Assembly (NCBI GenBank): GCA_032164245.1
Contig: JAVMKO010000020.1
Span: 9,203,206-9,267,205, forward strand
Source of the DNA: Sternotherus odoratus
Lineage: Eukaryota > Chordata > Testudines > Kinosternidae
Length of the DNA stretch: 64,000 bases
Reading direction: 5' to 3'
Shown one piece after another: positions 43,983 through 54,234 of this stretch. The notes under the pieces were generated by a model. It worked only from the letters and a program-made list of their open reading frames with translations. It searched no databases and was not told where the DNA came from. The position numbers and the translations under genes are program-made. The stretch's first letter is position 1. Each line of letters starts with the position of its first letter.

Positions 43983-44055
43983 ACAGGCTTGTCTACACAC
44001 ACTAGGCTGGGTATAAATAATGCGGTGCAATGAACGTGGGTGTAGTCATAGTAGA
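43983..44055 (+). repeat. Fragment of GTCTACAC-type DNA transposon
   Basis: 'caggcttgtctacacacact' matches the left end of the family seen at 35906. A second partial end, 'aagggtatgtctatacaac', lies at 44191-44209. They may be one element broken by a SINE. Confidence 0.4.
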
Positions 44056-44089
44056 ATAAATGATATAAGGTGTATATATGGCCCCCCAT

Positions 44090-44190
44090 TACCATTTTAT
44101 CAGCATGGCTCACAATCTTTAATGTATTTATCTTTACAACATCCCCTGTGAGGTAGGAAAGCGCTGTTTTCCCCATTTTACAGAGAGACT
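44090..44190 (-). repeat. SINE fragment
   Basis: 'ggctcacaatctttaatgta', 'acatcccctgtgaggtagga' and 'ttccccattttacagagaga' are the reverse complement of the core end and tail. Confidence 0.65.
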
Positions 44191-44479
44191 AAGGGTATGT
44201 CTATACAACAATTGAACACCCCCGGCTGGTATTGGGCCCTGATCCTGCCTTTTGGTCTGTGCAATGCCTCATTGACTTTCATAAGACCCCACATAGGCAC
44301 AAGAGTCAACCCAGGAGGATCATATTGCAGCACTGGGCCTTAATTAATGCAAGGTGCAAAGAGCCGCGATCACTGATATTTTTAAGGATTTATGTGTATA
44401 TCCACACGCTATTTGTTTTCTCATGAAAGGACCTGTCACATGAGGATTGCAAGGAAATTTGTATGCATGATATAAGCCT

Positions 44480-44610
44480 CACAGACAAGCTTGTGAGTTA
44501 TTTAAGTTTCATCATTACACCTATTTGATGGGGAAATCAAGGCACAGAGAGGTGAAGTAACTTGTCCAAGGTGACAGTGATTCAGTGGCAGGGCCTAAAA
44601 TAGGAGAACA
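44480..44610 (-). repeat. SINE fragment
   Basis: 'gaaatcaaggcacagagagg', 'gaagtaacttgtccaaggtg' and 'gattcagtggcagggcc' show a minus-strand MIR-like copy lacking its head. Confidence 0.65.
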
Positions 44611-44611
44611 T

Positions 44612-44885
44612 AGCAAGATTCAAATAGGGAGTAAATGCTTATACGGGTAACAAGGGTATCTAGAGTTGTTACTGAAAAAACATTTTAGAAGGGATATAAC
44701 ATAATAGATAATTAAACCTCATGTTTCAAGGCTTAAGCCAATTTTGCTTAGGGGTTAGGACAAGGTATCTATGTGAGGCATATGCTGTCATAACTATGGG
44801 TTTTAGTACCATGCTCTGAAGCATCTCTTGCTGGTCACAGTCAGAGACAGCATACTGGACTGGAGAACACAGGACGTTTATGTGC
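44612..44885 (+). mobile_element. Old CR1/L3-like LINE 3' end
   Basis: 'ttttagaagggatataacat', 'taaacctcatgtttcaaggc', 'ttaagccaattttgcttag' and 'cagcatactggactggagaa' follow the order of the CR1/L3 3' region. Coding sequence is absent. Confidence 0.6.
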
Positions 44886-44899
44886 ATAATGAGACTAAT

Positions 44900-45215
44900 C
44901 GCAGGGTAATTCTGTTTTTAAAGACATACAAACCTGCATGGTTCTGGGCATAAACCAACCACTAAGAGCCTAGGGGTAAGTAGAAATTTCCCCTTTGGGC
45001 AGGTTATGCCATAATTGTCCACTAAGGGGTTTCTTATACCTTCTTCCAAAGGTTTTGAACTGGCCATTGTTGGAGACAGGATACTGGCCGGATCTGAGTT
45101 GGCAATTCCTGTCTTCCTGATTACCAGTGTCCTCCTTTGACCAGTAGATAGCATCCCCTTGTTTGGAAAAATTGTTTTACTGTATTTGACTAGCACTTGC
45201 GAAATCAGCCCAAGC
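44900..45215 (-). mobile_element. Old CR1/L3-like LINE 3' end, opposite strand
   Basis: On the minus strand the text contains 'ggaattgccaactcagatcc', 'gccagtatcctgtctccaac', 'gtataagaaaccccttagtg' and 'ggttggtttatgcccagaac'. These are landmarks of the same LINE 3' region as the neighbour, but reversed. The two copies are therefore tail-to-tail. Confidence 0.65.
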
Positions 45216-45494
45216 TTTCTAGTTTATATTACAGTTTAAATGTCTGGGGCGGGATATTGCAAATGCTGTTTCTTGTTTGAATAACAAGGGGATGGAACAG
45301 TTTGGAGACCCATAAAACTGTACAATAAATGCTATCAGCGTCCGAGGTCTGGAGCGGGTTCGCTGAAGTCAGAACAAGGAACACTTTGTGGTTGTTATTT
45401 CTGGACATAGATGTCTATCTCTGATCACACCACAAGGAATGTTTCAGCTTTTGAATGGAGGTTTTCAGTAGGATATTCCAATGAATCTGCAGCC

Positions 45495-45690
45495 GGATTT
45501 TCAACAGAGCTCGTTTAGGCACCTAAATTAAGCAGCTAGATTTCTAAAATACTCAACATCCAGCACTGTGAGCTGGAGACATATTTTGAAAGGTGAGGAA
45601 CATGTGTCAGCTCCCCTGGAGTTCTGAGCACTCAGTACTTGTGGAAGTTAAGCTGCTCATGGCTGATTCTCCACTTACACCCATCTGAGG
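45495..45690. repeat. Palindromic-class repeat fragments
   Basis: 'ttttcaacagagctcgttta' with 'ggcacctaaattaagcagct' and 'tctgagcactcagtacttgt' resemble the 'attttcaaaagtgctcagcac' repeat class. Boundaries are unclear. Confidence 0.35.
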
Positions 45691-45765
45691 CCCTAAGGAT
45701 TCAGGAAAGCACTTCACATCAGTGTTGAAGTTAAGCACACACTTAAGTGCTTTCCTGAATTGGGC
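45691..45765. repeat. Palindromic MITE-like repeat with perfect 16-bp arms
   Basis: The arms attcaggaaagcactt (45699-45714) and aagtgctttcctgaat (45745-45760) are perfect reverse complements around a 30-bp loop that contains 'gaagttaagcacacac'. It is the best preserved copy of this family here (others near 5360 and 7785). Confidence 0.7.
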
Positions 45766-45799
45766 ATTCAATCAGCAGTACAGAAGCATTGCTTAGAAT

Positions 45800-46730
45800 C
45801 TTTTGACAGTCTGGCCCTTGAGATTTTGTCATAAAAGATAAAGCAGTAAAGAAAAGCACCTTTTATTATGACTCATACAGAGAAACAAAACAATAGCCAT
45901 TAGCTAGGTCACTGTTTTTTGTATGATCCCCTGGATATGTGATATGATTCACAGGAAATAGGCAAAATAGTAAGTGATGTCTAGGTATCACCATATGCCG
46001 AGTTTAAAATACACACCTCAAATACAGAAAACCTTTATTGGCCTTTGAACCCAATTAAGAACTCGTGATGCTTTGTCACTGCTGTTTTTGTTCTAACCCG
46101 TGAAGAGTTGTTGCATCTCACTTCTTTATGTTTCAGTGTTGTTGTTTTTTGTTTTAAATTAAATCTACATTGATTTCCTGTATGATTATCTATTTTGACA
46201 TTTGCCCCTGTGTGTTACCTCTGGAACTCCGCTCCCCCACACCAGAAAGAGAATTAGCAATTGATGCATTCTCCCCTGCATGAAAAAATATTACATAATT
46301 AATATAGAGATGCTGAGCATCTTCTGTGTTGATGTCAGTGTGAATTCAAGGGCACTCAGCACCTTGCAGGATCTGGCCCTATAGTCGTCCATTCTCACTG
46401 AATTCTCTGGGACTTTGGCCTGTTCTCAGATTGCAGAATCAGACCTTTGATAATCTAAGATGCGTTTCTTCACACCAGCACATCCGTAAGAACTGAAACA
46501 AACAATATTTGTGGCCCAGCTATTCTAGACGGTGATCTGATCTACAATGGTCCCCTTCTGGGAGGGACTAAGCTGTCTAAGATCCCTGTTGCTTTACATT
46601 CATTTTAATTTCTGAGGGCTCAGTCCTGCAAAGTGCTGAGCGCACTCAGTTTGGAGGCTGGGATTTTTAGAGGGACCTAAGGGAATTCAGTATCTATATG
46701 CCACTTAATTTCAATTGGAGCGGAGGGCCT
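45800..46730. other. Unassigned non-coding sequence
   Basis: No gene. A palindromic-class fragment ('gggatttttagagggaccta') lies near 46660. The rest is not recognised. Confidence 0.3.
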
Positions 46731-46734
46731 AGTT

Positions 46735-46885
46735 ATTTATTGATTTATTTTAACATTTGTATTGAGGTAGTGTCTAGGAGCTCCAAGTTACAGACCACCG
46801 CTCATTGCACTAGGACTGCACAAACACTGAACAAAAGTATCTGTGCCCCTCACAGCTCAAAATCTAACTTCTTTAGGCTCCTTTG
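46735..46885 (-). repeat. SINE tail fragment, long-tailed type
   Basis: 'attgaggtagtgtctaggag', 'accgctcattgcactaggac' and 'tgcccctcacagctcaaaat' reverse-complement the long SINE tail ('gagctt...ggggcaggga'). Confidence 0.55.
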
Positions 46886-46889
46886 AAAA

Positions 46890-48500
46890 TCCAGTTTTAG
46901 AGACTGACATGTTAAGTTGAGGTCTCTCCGTCTCTCACCAGAGAAGCTCCTGGATGGTGTTAATAAAGAAGCTAATAAAACAGCAAAACCAAAAGCATTT
47001 TAACAGACACTCAGACTGGTCAATAAAAGGATCAACAATCCCTGCTTTTAAAATAACATCTGGCCACCTTGGGTTTTTTTCCCGCTTCTCCATTCCTGCT
47101 TTATCTTCCCCCCCTTTTACGTGGTCTTTTAAGTATAGACGCTACTTACATGCCTAAACCGCTGTAAAACTACCAGTGCAAACCCTCTGTAAATGGGGAA
47201 CAAATGCAGGATGGCGAGAGAGGCATACAGACAGCTGTCATCACATCGGAGGGCTGGCTAGGTTGTGATGGTTATGGGCTCTTCACCCCCCCTTCCAGGA
47301 CCATCTAAAGCAGGACTCCGTACTCTTGTTCTCCTGCCACAAATACATAACGGGTCTGGCTACACTGGAGAAATTCACACCCAAACCCCTAGCCTACGTG
47401 AGTTGCACTGATCCAAAGCAAGGCTTACACTGATTCTCCTAAATCTGAATCATCAGAGTAAGCCTTGATGATGTAAACCCTGCATTACATTCCAGGTCTT
47501 AAGACACTGATGATTATGCATAACTTTAAGTATGTCCTTGAATCCATAGGCCTTAAGTCCATAGTGAGCATTTTGCTGAACCAGGGCTGATATTGGCACA
47601 GTGTGTCGAAATGAGGGGTCATGTAGTAACTATGGAGTGTAGACCCTGTATCTATTCTCTAATGCATACAGGGTGTAAACCTGTTTTGGAGTCATTGATG
47701 TGCCAGAGAAACTGTTTCTAGCTGCCATTTTTGAAAGTCAAATAGGTAAATGCGTGTCTCCCCCCCATTCATCTTCTCTACTTTTCCTTTCTTTTCTTCC
47801 TTGTTTGTTCTTGCTTTTTCCACCCTCCCTTGTATTTTAAAGTTGCTATCTCCTTTTTTCCCTATTGTTCCCCCGGCGCTTCCTGTTTGCTTCAATTCTC
47901 CCCTCCACTCCCAAGCCTTTCCTGGGGGGAGCTGAGCACCCTCATGAAACTAACAAGATCTGTTTTCACTTTTCTGCTCCCTGCCAGGAACAGAGCAACA
48001 AAGTGAAACTGACAAAGTGTTAACAGCTGATTTACAGTGCCATTAGAGGAAGCCATTTGCGGCACACAAGTTTTTACGGGTCTTACAAAACCCAGGAACC
48101 ATGCTACATATTATTTAGTGCCATGTACTGGCACCTTATCTGTTAACTATTTACATATATGCAGATAGAAAACACTCCTGTAACAGAGATCTTAGGAAAC
48201 TTAGCTGCTCCATCCATGCATGAAGCAGAGTGTCCTGCTGCTGGAGGGGATACCCCGGGTCTAACAGTATGCATCTTCAAACACGTAGGAAGTGCAGGTG
48301 GCTAACCATAACCTTTGTGAACTTGAGCTCCCTCCCTTTAGATGTGTTTTTACAATACTCTCACTGGCATGATTCGGTTATTCACTTCAACCTTCAGGAA
48401 ACATACGGAGAAGGGGCAGAATTCCTTATCTGAAATTCCTATTTGGTCAATGAGAACTAGTCCCATACTTGCAATTAAGAATACGTGCAAATCGTGGCAG
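46890..48500. other. Unassigned non-coding sequence
   Basis: No gene or firm repeat. A pyrimidine-rich tract spans about 47755-47870. 'aagccttgatgatgtaaacc' near 47461 faces 'ggcttacactgattctccta' near 47424 as a weak dyad. Confidence 0.3.
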
Positions 48501-48562
48501 TAAACCTTTTAGTAGGGGTAACAAAGAGTCCTGTGGCACCTTAAAGACTAACTAAAGTATTG

Positions 48563-48600
48563 AAGCATAAGCTTTCCTGGGCTAATACCCACTTCGTCAG
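48563..48600 (-). ncRNA. Best-preserved hammerhead-ribozyme-like core
   Basis: Read on the minus strand: CTGACGA (48594-48600), one extra A, hairpin arms GTGGG/CCCAG around TATTAG, GAAA (48573-48576), then GC-TTAT-GC as a two-pair helix III closed by an A-U pair, and U at the cleavage-site position. Every invariant core base of CUGANGA and GAAA is present. Departures are the unpaired A before helix II, one mismatch at the base of helix II and weak helix I. Short helix III is typical for Penelope hammerheads, which can act as dimers. Confidence 0.5.
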
Positions 48601-48637
48601 ATACAAGCAGTCTGCTTGGATGTCTGCTTGCATCCGA

Positions 48638-48667
48638 CAAAGTGGGTATTAGCCCACGAAAGCTTAT
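48638..48667 (+). ncRNA. Hammerhead-like core in the right arm, damaged
   Basis: The right arm has CCGACAA in place of CUGANGA (U4 to C, G8 to A), with an intact hairpin GTGGG/CCCAC, GAAA and 'gcttatgctt'. Only the first box is damaged. Confidence 0.4.
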
Positions 48668-48769
48668 GCTTCAATACTTTAGTTAGTCTTTAAGGTGCCA
48701 CAGGACTCATTGTTATCTCTGCTATTCCAGACTAACGCGGCTACCTCTCTGATTCTATTTTAGTAGGGG

Positions 48770-49550
48770 CAGGTTCCTGGCTAATCACTTGAAAAAGTTT
48801 TAAAATGAACTATACATTATGTCATTGGTCAGAGTGATGATTTTTAAAAAACATGGGGAAACGGAAGTAGATTTTTAATTTAAAGAACTTGTTCAATATT
48901 TTTTTTTTAAGCCAGACAGCCAGTGAAAAATTGGTAAACCAGAGTTGCTTCCAGGTGGTTCATTTAATGCCAAATTTTACTGTAAAGCAGGGTTGGTTGG
49001 ACAAAGCTAAGCCTCTACTGGAAACACTGACTGACCTCATGTTGCTAGCTACAGTGGCAGAAACGTCACCATTGTAACAACACATTTTCATTTAGGTTTT
49101 GAGGGCAGCTGTATTAAAATATCGCCTCAAGGCTACAAAAGTTAGCAAGATTGTGTTGCAGCGCCCGAAGCCAAAAAGCTGAGCACATTACTGCACAATT
49201 GAGATGACTTTTATGACCCAAGGTCGGTCACTTTCCTCCCTCCTCTTCCCCTGTCCTCCTCCTGGAAAAAAAATATCGGTTTTTATTACACTCTGGTTGG
49301 TAATTTGGCCATGGAAAATCACCATGTGGCTGCCTGCTTCAACATGTGTTCCGTAGACTCCAGGCCTGCACCACACTCTGAGTATGCAGCCCGCTTACCT
49401 GAGCTTTGCAGGGCCGGGGATTAGATGAACGATGCCATTTTAGGGACCCATTCTTCACTGTGCGGAATATCCTTGACTTCAGTAGGAGTCTAGGACATAT
49501 AGTATCCTGCAGCATGAAAGTCTTATTCACTATTAGACATGCACTAGTCA
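48770..49550. other. Unassigned non-coding sequence
   Basis: No gene or repeat is recognised apart from a T-run at 48900. Confidence 0.3.
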
Positions 49551-49554
49551 GCTG

Positions 49555-49740
49555 GTGAGTGCAGGCACTTGACTGAGTGGGAGCCAGGAGACCTGGGTTC
49601 TACTCTCAGCTGTGCCACTGACCTACTGTTGAACTTCTGGCAGGTCACCTACCATTCTCTGCCTCAGTTTTCCCATCTGGGAAATTGGGAGAACACTTGC
49701 ATCCTTCCCAGGATGTATACATGCTAAGCATGTTACATGA
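49555..49740 (+). repeat. MIR/CORE-SINE-like copy
   Basis: 'gagtgggagccaggagacct', 'gggttctactctcagctgtg', then 'tctgcctcagttttcccatc' and 'tgggaaattggg'. The 3' tail fades before the microsatellite. Confidence 0.75.
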
Positions 49741-49801
49741 GCACAAGGTTGAATTCTTATTACTTATCTATCCATCCTCCTCCATTCCATCTGTCTCTGG
49801 C

Positions 49802-49870
49802 TATCCATCCATCCATCCATCCATCCATCCATCCATCCATCCATCCATCCATCCATCCATCCATCCATCC
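49802..49870. repeat. (ATCC)n microsatellite, about 17 units
   Basis: Uninterrupted CCAT tetranucleotides. Translation of this tract gives IHPS repeats in all three plus frames, which explains the two long chance frames around 49685-50107. Confidence 0.97.
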
Positions 49871-49914
49871 AGGTTTTCTTGTTGGTACCGATCAGTGGAG
49901 TATCTGGACTTTAA

Positions 49915-50130
49915 CCCTAGGCCTGATATTGAGCCTATTAAGGTCAAAAGGAGGCTCTGTCACTGGGATCCAGATCTGGTCAATAGTTTCCTTGGGCAAG
50001 TCACTCAGCAGCTCTCTGCTTCGTTTTTTCCCCCATGGGAAAAATCTTTTCTCTGTCCAACGGAGTGGTGTGAGATTTACTTCATTGAAGTTTGTAAAGT
50101 GAGGTAGATGAAAAGCGCAGAGCAATGTAA
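49915..50130 (+). repeat. MIR/CORE-SINE-like copy, diverged
   Basis: 'tgtcactgggatccagatct', 'cttgggcaagtcactcagca' and 'gctctctgcttcg' mark head and core, and the tail reads 'gtagatgaaaagcgcagagc'. Confidence 0.55.
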
Positions 50131-50134
50131 TATT

Positions 50135-51455
50135 GCATAATCAGTGTTTTACACAGCGTCTTTAATCCCAAATCCTATACCTACAGCAGTACTGAAATGC
50201 AGTCACTTCTGGGGTGGAACGCAACAAGTCGTGGGACGTACATCCTCCTGCACAACACTGGGAATTTTGGCACAAACATGTCCAAGCAAACCTCATCCCT
50301 TAAAACAAAAAGTGCCAGAGGCATGTCCATGCAAAGTATAGGAGGTCTTAAAGGTCTCATCAAAAGTCTCCCCAATTCAGAGCATTCCACTTATTTGTCT
50401 TTACTGAACACAGAGTTGACGCTGTGGGCCGAAGATGGAGGGCCCAGGTATTATCAGTTAGTTGCTAAGTCCCTGAAGCTATATCTCAATTATCTTTAGC
50501 TGGTTCAACCTTAAATCTGAACCAAACTCAGTAATTTGTGGTACTGGCCCAATCCCTAACCTGGTAAATGATCAGATAGTCTATTTAGGGACAGCTTCTG
50601 TGCTATGTCTCCTGGGAATCCCCCATAGCACCTCAGTGGCATGCTTCTCCCCCTCTGATCCCCGACCCCTTTTATATGCCTGCGACTCTGGGGGTTGCAA
50701 GAAGGAAGGGCTGGTTATGTTGGCCCTACACTACTCCTGCGTCAGGGGAATCCTCCTCATCTCATTATGGCTCCTTTACCAGCTCTGAAGCAGCAAGTAG
50801 GAGGCAGATTTGTCTTAATTTCTCAAGGGTAGCATTACCAGTTTTTAGAAGCATCCAACTGACACCTCCTCCCCCCTCCAAAAAAAGGGACCACTGGCAA
50901 ATGAGGAGACCTTTGTGGACAGGCAAAGTGCCCTGATATTGGATGATACATTCATGCTGAGCTCTGTCTATACCAGTGGCTGCCAGATGATAGCATGGAT
51001 CAGGATCAAAAACGTTTCCACAGCTGAAATCCAAGCTCTGCTTTCAAAGGCATGCACTGTTCCAGCTGGGCTGCACTTGTGTGCCCAGAGAGCCAAATTT
51101 GGCCTGTGAGAAGTAAATCCTTCTGCCTGGGTATTTTACATGGCCCTCGTCACCGCTGAATTTGAGTACTTGTCATTAGCTCCATACAACGTCTCCTTCC
51201 CAATCATTGCTTTAGTGGGGACTTTAGTTCCAGAGGTTGCCCCCAATCAGTGCTCTCTCCAGTTAGTTTGTATAACACAGTGGAACTTCTCTCTAGTTGA
51301 AGTGGAATATAGTAGCGCCCCACTAACGATGGAGCTAAATCAGGGTCCTGTACTGTGAAAGAGCTGTGCAAAAATGTTGCAACTTCCCCCCAAAACTGAG
51401 CGAGACTCTTGGTTTTGGGGGGTTTCATTGAAGATTCAAATCTAGGACCAGGTTC
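50135..51455. other. Unassigned non-coding sequence
   Basis: No supported gene or repeat. Several short frames overlap on both strands without domains. Confidence 0.3.
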
Positions 51456-51463
51456 ATCAAGAG

Positions 51464-51586
51464 TAGGGTGACCAGACAGAAAGTGTGAAAAATCGGGACG
51501 GAGTGGGGGAGTAGTAGGTGCCTATATAGGAAAAAGACCCAAAACTCAGGACCGTTCCTATAAAGGTGGGATATCTGGTCACCCTA
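51464..51586 (-). mobile_element. Short non-autonomous hAT-type DNA transposon (copy 3)
   Basis: Ends 'tagggtgaccaga' and 'tctggtcaccta'-type bound 123 bp. The 8-bp flanks atcaagag (51456-51463) and gtcaagag (51587-51594) differ by one base. Its internal text runs opposite to copies 1 and 2. Confidence 0.85.
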
Positions 51587-51870
51587 GTCAAGAGGGTTGA
51601 GTGGACCTTGTGACCTAGGCAGGCGAATGTTGCTGTTTCATTGTAAAATTATGTGAAAGTTACAGCGTTGACTAAAGATGGGCTGAGCCACAAACTTCAA
51701 ATTGAGTTCCAGACCCAAAGTTCGTGGATCCAAGGTTTTGTTTGAGCTTATCTCCAGTTGGAGGCGAAACCTCATTGTCTGGGACGATTTTTGTACTTGC
51801 GTGGTTTGTGTGAACCCAACATTCAAAGCAAAATTCAGTGAGGGTGCAAAGCACGTGGATTAAAATGCTC

Positions 51871-51872
<2 letters not shown>

Positions 51873-51902
<30 letters not shown>
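51873..51902. repeat. (GT)15 microsatellite
   Basis: Fifteen uninterrupted GT dinucleotides. Confidence 0.97.
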
Positions 51903-51904
<2 letters not shown>

Positions 51905-52298
51905 AAATCACAATGAAGTGAAACTGCTCATGTGCGCAACTCTACTTACAGCAAATCTCATTCCAGCAACAAAAAATACAAGGATCAGGCCTGCATGATG
52001 AAATGGTCATACATAAAATGTGCACAAATGGCCTTAACGAGGCATGGTCCTTACATCAAACGTTGGATAATTATTCTTTGCAGCATCTGTGCATAATCCT
52101 TGCACTTTTCCCGGTGTTTTAATGCAACGTGCAAATTGCAACTCCAGTTCCAGGGAACCTCTGCTAAACTTAAGTTCTGTGCAAACAATTACTTCTGCCT
52201 AGGAGCGTTTCAAACAGCACTCTGGATGCATGTGCCTGTAGCAAGAAAGTGCTATTTCATTTGATCACGAAACTGCAAATCCATTTTGTCTTTCTGAT

Positions 52299-52324
52299 TT
52301 TAGCAGTTTAGCTAAACTGCTAAA
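52299..52324. repeat. 26-bp perfect palindrome
   Basis: The half-site TTTAGCAGTTTAG is followed immediately by its exact reverse complement with no spacer. A partial echo, 'ctaaattgctaaag', continues to the right. No transposon context is seen. Confidence 0.9.
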
Positions 52325-52594
52325 TTGCTAAAGATTGTCTGACTGCCTATTAGTTGTCTTTGATTACAAATATTTACACGTAACAAAGATTGATAAAAAA
52401 ATAAATACCAAAAATGTGCATATGTTCTAATTTAAATGTGAAATAATAATCTGCAAGCCAGCTAATATGCAGCAAGATTAGAGCAATGCGGTGTTACTGG
52501 AGAATAGCTTTGAATATGCTAATATGGAATAAAAACCCAGAATGGAGGGGCTCAAGGAAATCTTACTAGCCCAGGAAACTTATAAGACCCTGGT

Positions 52595-52870
52595 GGAAAA
52601 GTCGCATAGAATTTAAAGGAGAAAGATATCCTTTCTATAGGACTTTTGACACATTCGGCTGCCTAGATGTAATTTACTATTGAATTCTGTTTCCCTGCTG
52701 TAGAATTCAATAAGAGAGTTCAAAAAAGCCTATAAAAAATCTCATTCCCCATTAAATTCTGTAAGTTTTTAGAATAAATTTCTATAGAATCTCACATTTT
52801 AAATTAATATGGAACCAGACTGACTTACACCCTATTAAATTCTAGAAGACTTTTCCATAAGAGAATTGTA
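52595..52870. repeat. Unnamed dispersed repeat with 'ccctattaaattctagaa' end
   Basis: 'ctttctataggacttttgac', 'ccccattaaattctgtaagt' and 'ttaaattctagaagactttt' recur inside one 270-bp block and match the segments at 57990 and 58440. The family name is not known to me. Confidence 0.5.
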
Positions 52871-52874
52871 GTAT

Positions 52875-54230
52875 TAATTTCTTCAGCTATAACTATCATT
52901 GCCTGTTACATCAGTTTCATATGTCTGCATTAGCCATGTGACAATAGATTTTTTTAAAAGTGAAAGTCCATTGTATGGGATGTTTGAAGTAAATTTAGGT
53001 CTAAAAGGAGGAATGTTCCCGTCAGAGAGCTGTGCTGGAGTTCAAGTAGATGGGTAAATATAGGAGAAATAGCAGAGGTTTATAACTTTCATATTGCTTC
53101 ATTTTTGACTCTCTCAAATGCCAATTTTTTAAAAAAATATCAAAAGGAACTCTCTCTCTCTGAGTAACTATCTAAGATTCTTCCTTGGAATCAAGCCTAC
53201 TATCATCTTTATGTTTCTGTAAAGATAAGGATGTTTCTCCCTATAAAAAAATAACAGATGTCTTGCTTTTCCTTCCGTATTCATTCATTTCAGTGAGGTG
53301 CTTATTAAGTGCTTTCTTTAAGCTAAAACTTGCTTGCTGTAATGGATTCATATGTATCTTCAAAAAAATCTAGGATCAGGTTAAGATATTACTCATCTAT
53401 ATGTATTTTAAGCCAGTCAGAATTTTTGACAGCTGTGTAGCTTCATTGATTTTTTAAAAAATGTATTTTATTTTTCTGATTTCTTTTTATTTCAAAAGGA
53501 GAGGGAGAAAAAAATAGCATTAACACAAAGGAGCACTTCTTACTAGGAGTAGGTGGGGAAAGGCATTGGAAAAATAATACCTCAAGATGCATTGCAACAT
53601 TTTAGGGAATTAGGGAATTCTGCTCTCCTGAAAAAAAAAATGGAAAGAAAATTAATATTAAAGACAAGCTGTGAGTTTCCATCTGGCCTTGCTGCTTTCG
53701 ACTAACGCTTCCATGACGGAATTCATCTGTCCATCAACTGTCAAAAATTCTCCTGTCAGTAAGTCCCAGGGCACTCCTTCCAGCCCACCCCACTCAAAAA
53801 TATTCCGAGCCACAAAGTATTCCGAATTCAGAATCTTTTATTTCTTTTCCTTTCAGATCTCTGCACTCAGTGATACAAAAGTTATTGTTGTGGGGATGTT
53901 TCCCCCCCCATTCCTTCTCCTTGTAATATTGGGGTGCTCTGGGAAAGAATGTAGTAAGGAGAGATTGGGGAGCACTCAATCAACTGGAGATTAAATTCCA
54001 CCAAGATCCTCCTAAGTCTTTCTATTACAGCCTGACAACAGACAGCCCACATCTGTTTTAAAACACTGAGTGGTTGTGAAGTGTGAACTCCCCACTGTTT
54101 AATGTAACTACATGACTATTTAATGTACACAGTGGTAGAGCAACTCAGAATGCCAAACTGTTGTGACATGCCTGAAGGACATATATAAACATAATATACA
54201 GTGGTTTATTGTGACAAAGTGCATTTATAC
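52875..54230. other. Repeat-free AT-rich block
   Basis: No gene or recognised repeat. A candidate region for conserved non-coding sequence. Confidence 0.25.
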
Positions 54231-54234
54231 CCCT

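Larger units (their letters stand above)
48519..48757. mobile_element. Penelope-like terminal insertion with two inverted arms
   Basis: A 12-bp duplication 'ttttagtagggg' (48507-48518 and 48758-48769) frames the insert. The left arm (about 48519-48604) is the minus-strand end and the right arm (about 48625-48757) the plus-strand end of the same unit. They share 'gtgggtattagccca', 'aagcttatgcttcaatactt' and 'gtctttaaggtgccacagga'. The right arm alone continues to 'gactaacgcggctacctctc'. There is no coding sequence. The two arms are similar enough to fold into one long hairpin. Confidence 0.85.
51600..52590. other. Unassigned AT-rich sequence
   Basis: No gene or named repeat. It contains a GT microsatellite and a 26-bp perfect palindrome, listed separately. 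Confidence 0.3.

Noticed and set aside
47420..47480. Dyad 'ggcttacactg' and 'agtaagcc' as a transposon end
   Set aside because: The match is short, no flanking duplication is seen, and no sister copy occurs in the window.
49802..49870. Regular repeat that could be taken for a CRISPR array
   Set aside because: It is a pure tetranucleotide microsatellite without spacers, in vertebrate DNA.
49685..50107. Two overlapping open frames of 140 and 121 codons with IHPS repeats
   Set aside because: They are produced by translating the (ATCC)n microsatellite, which has no stop in any plus frame.
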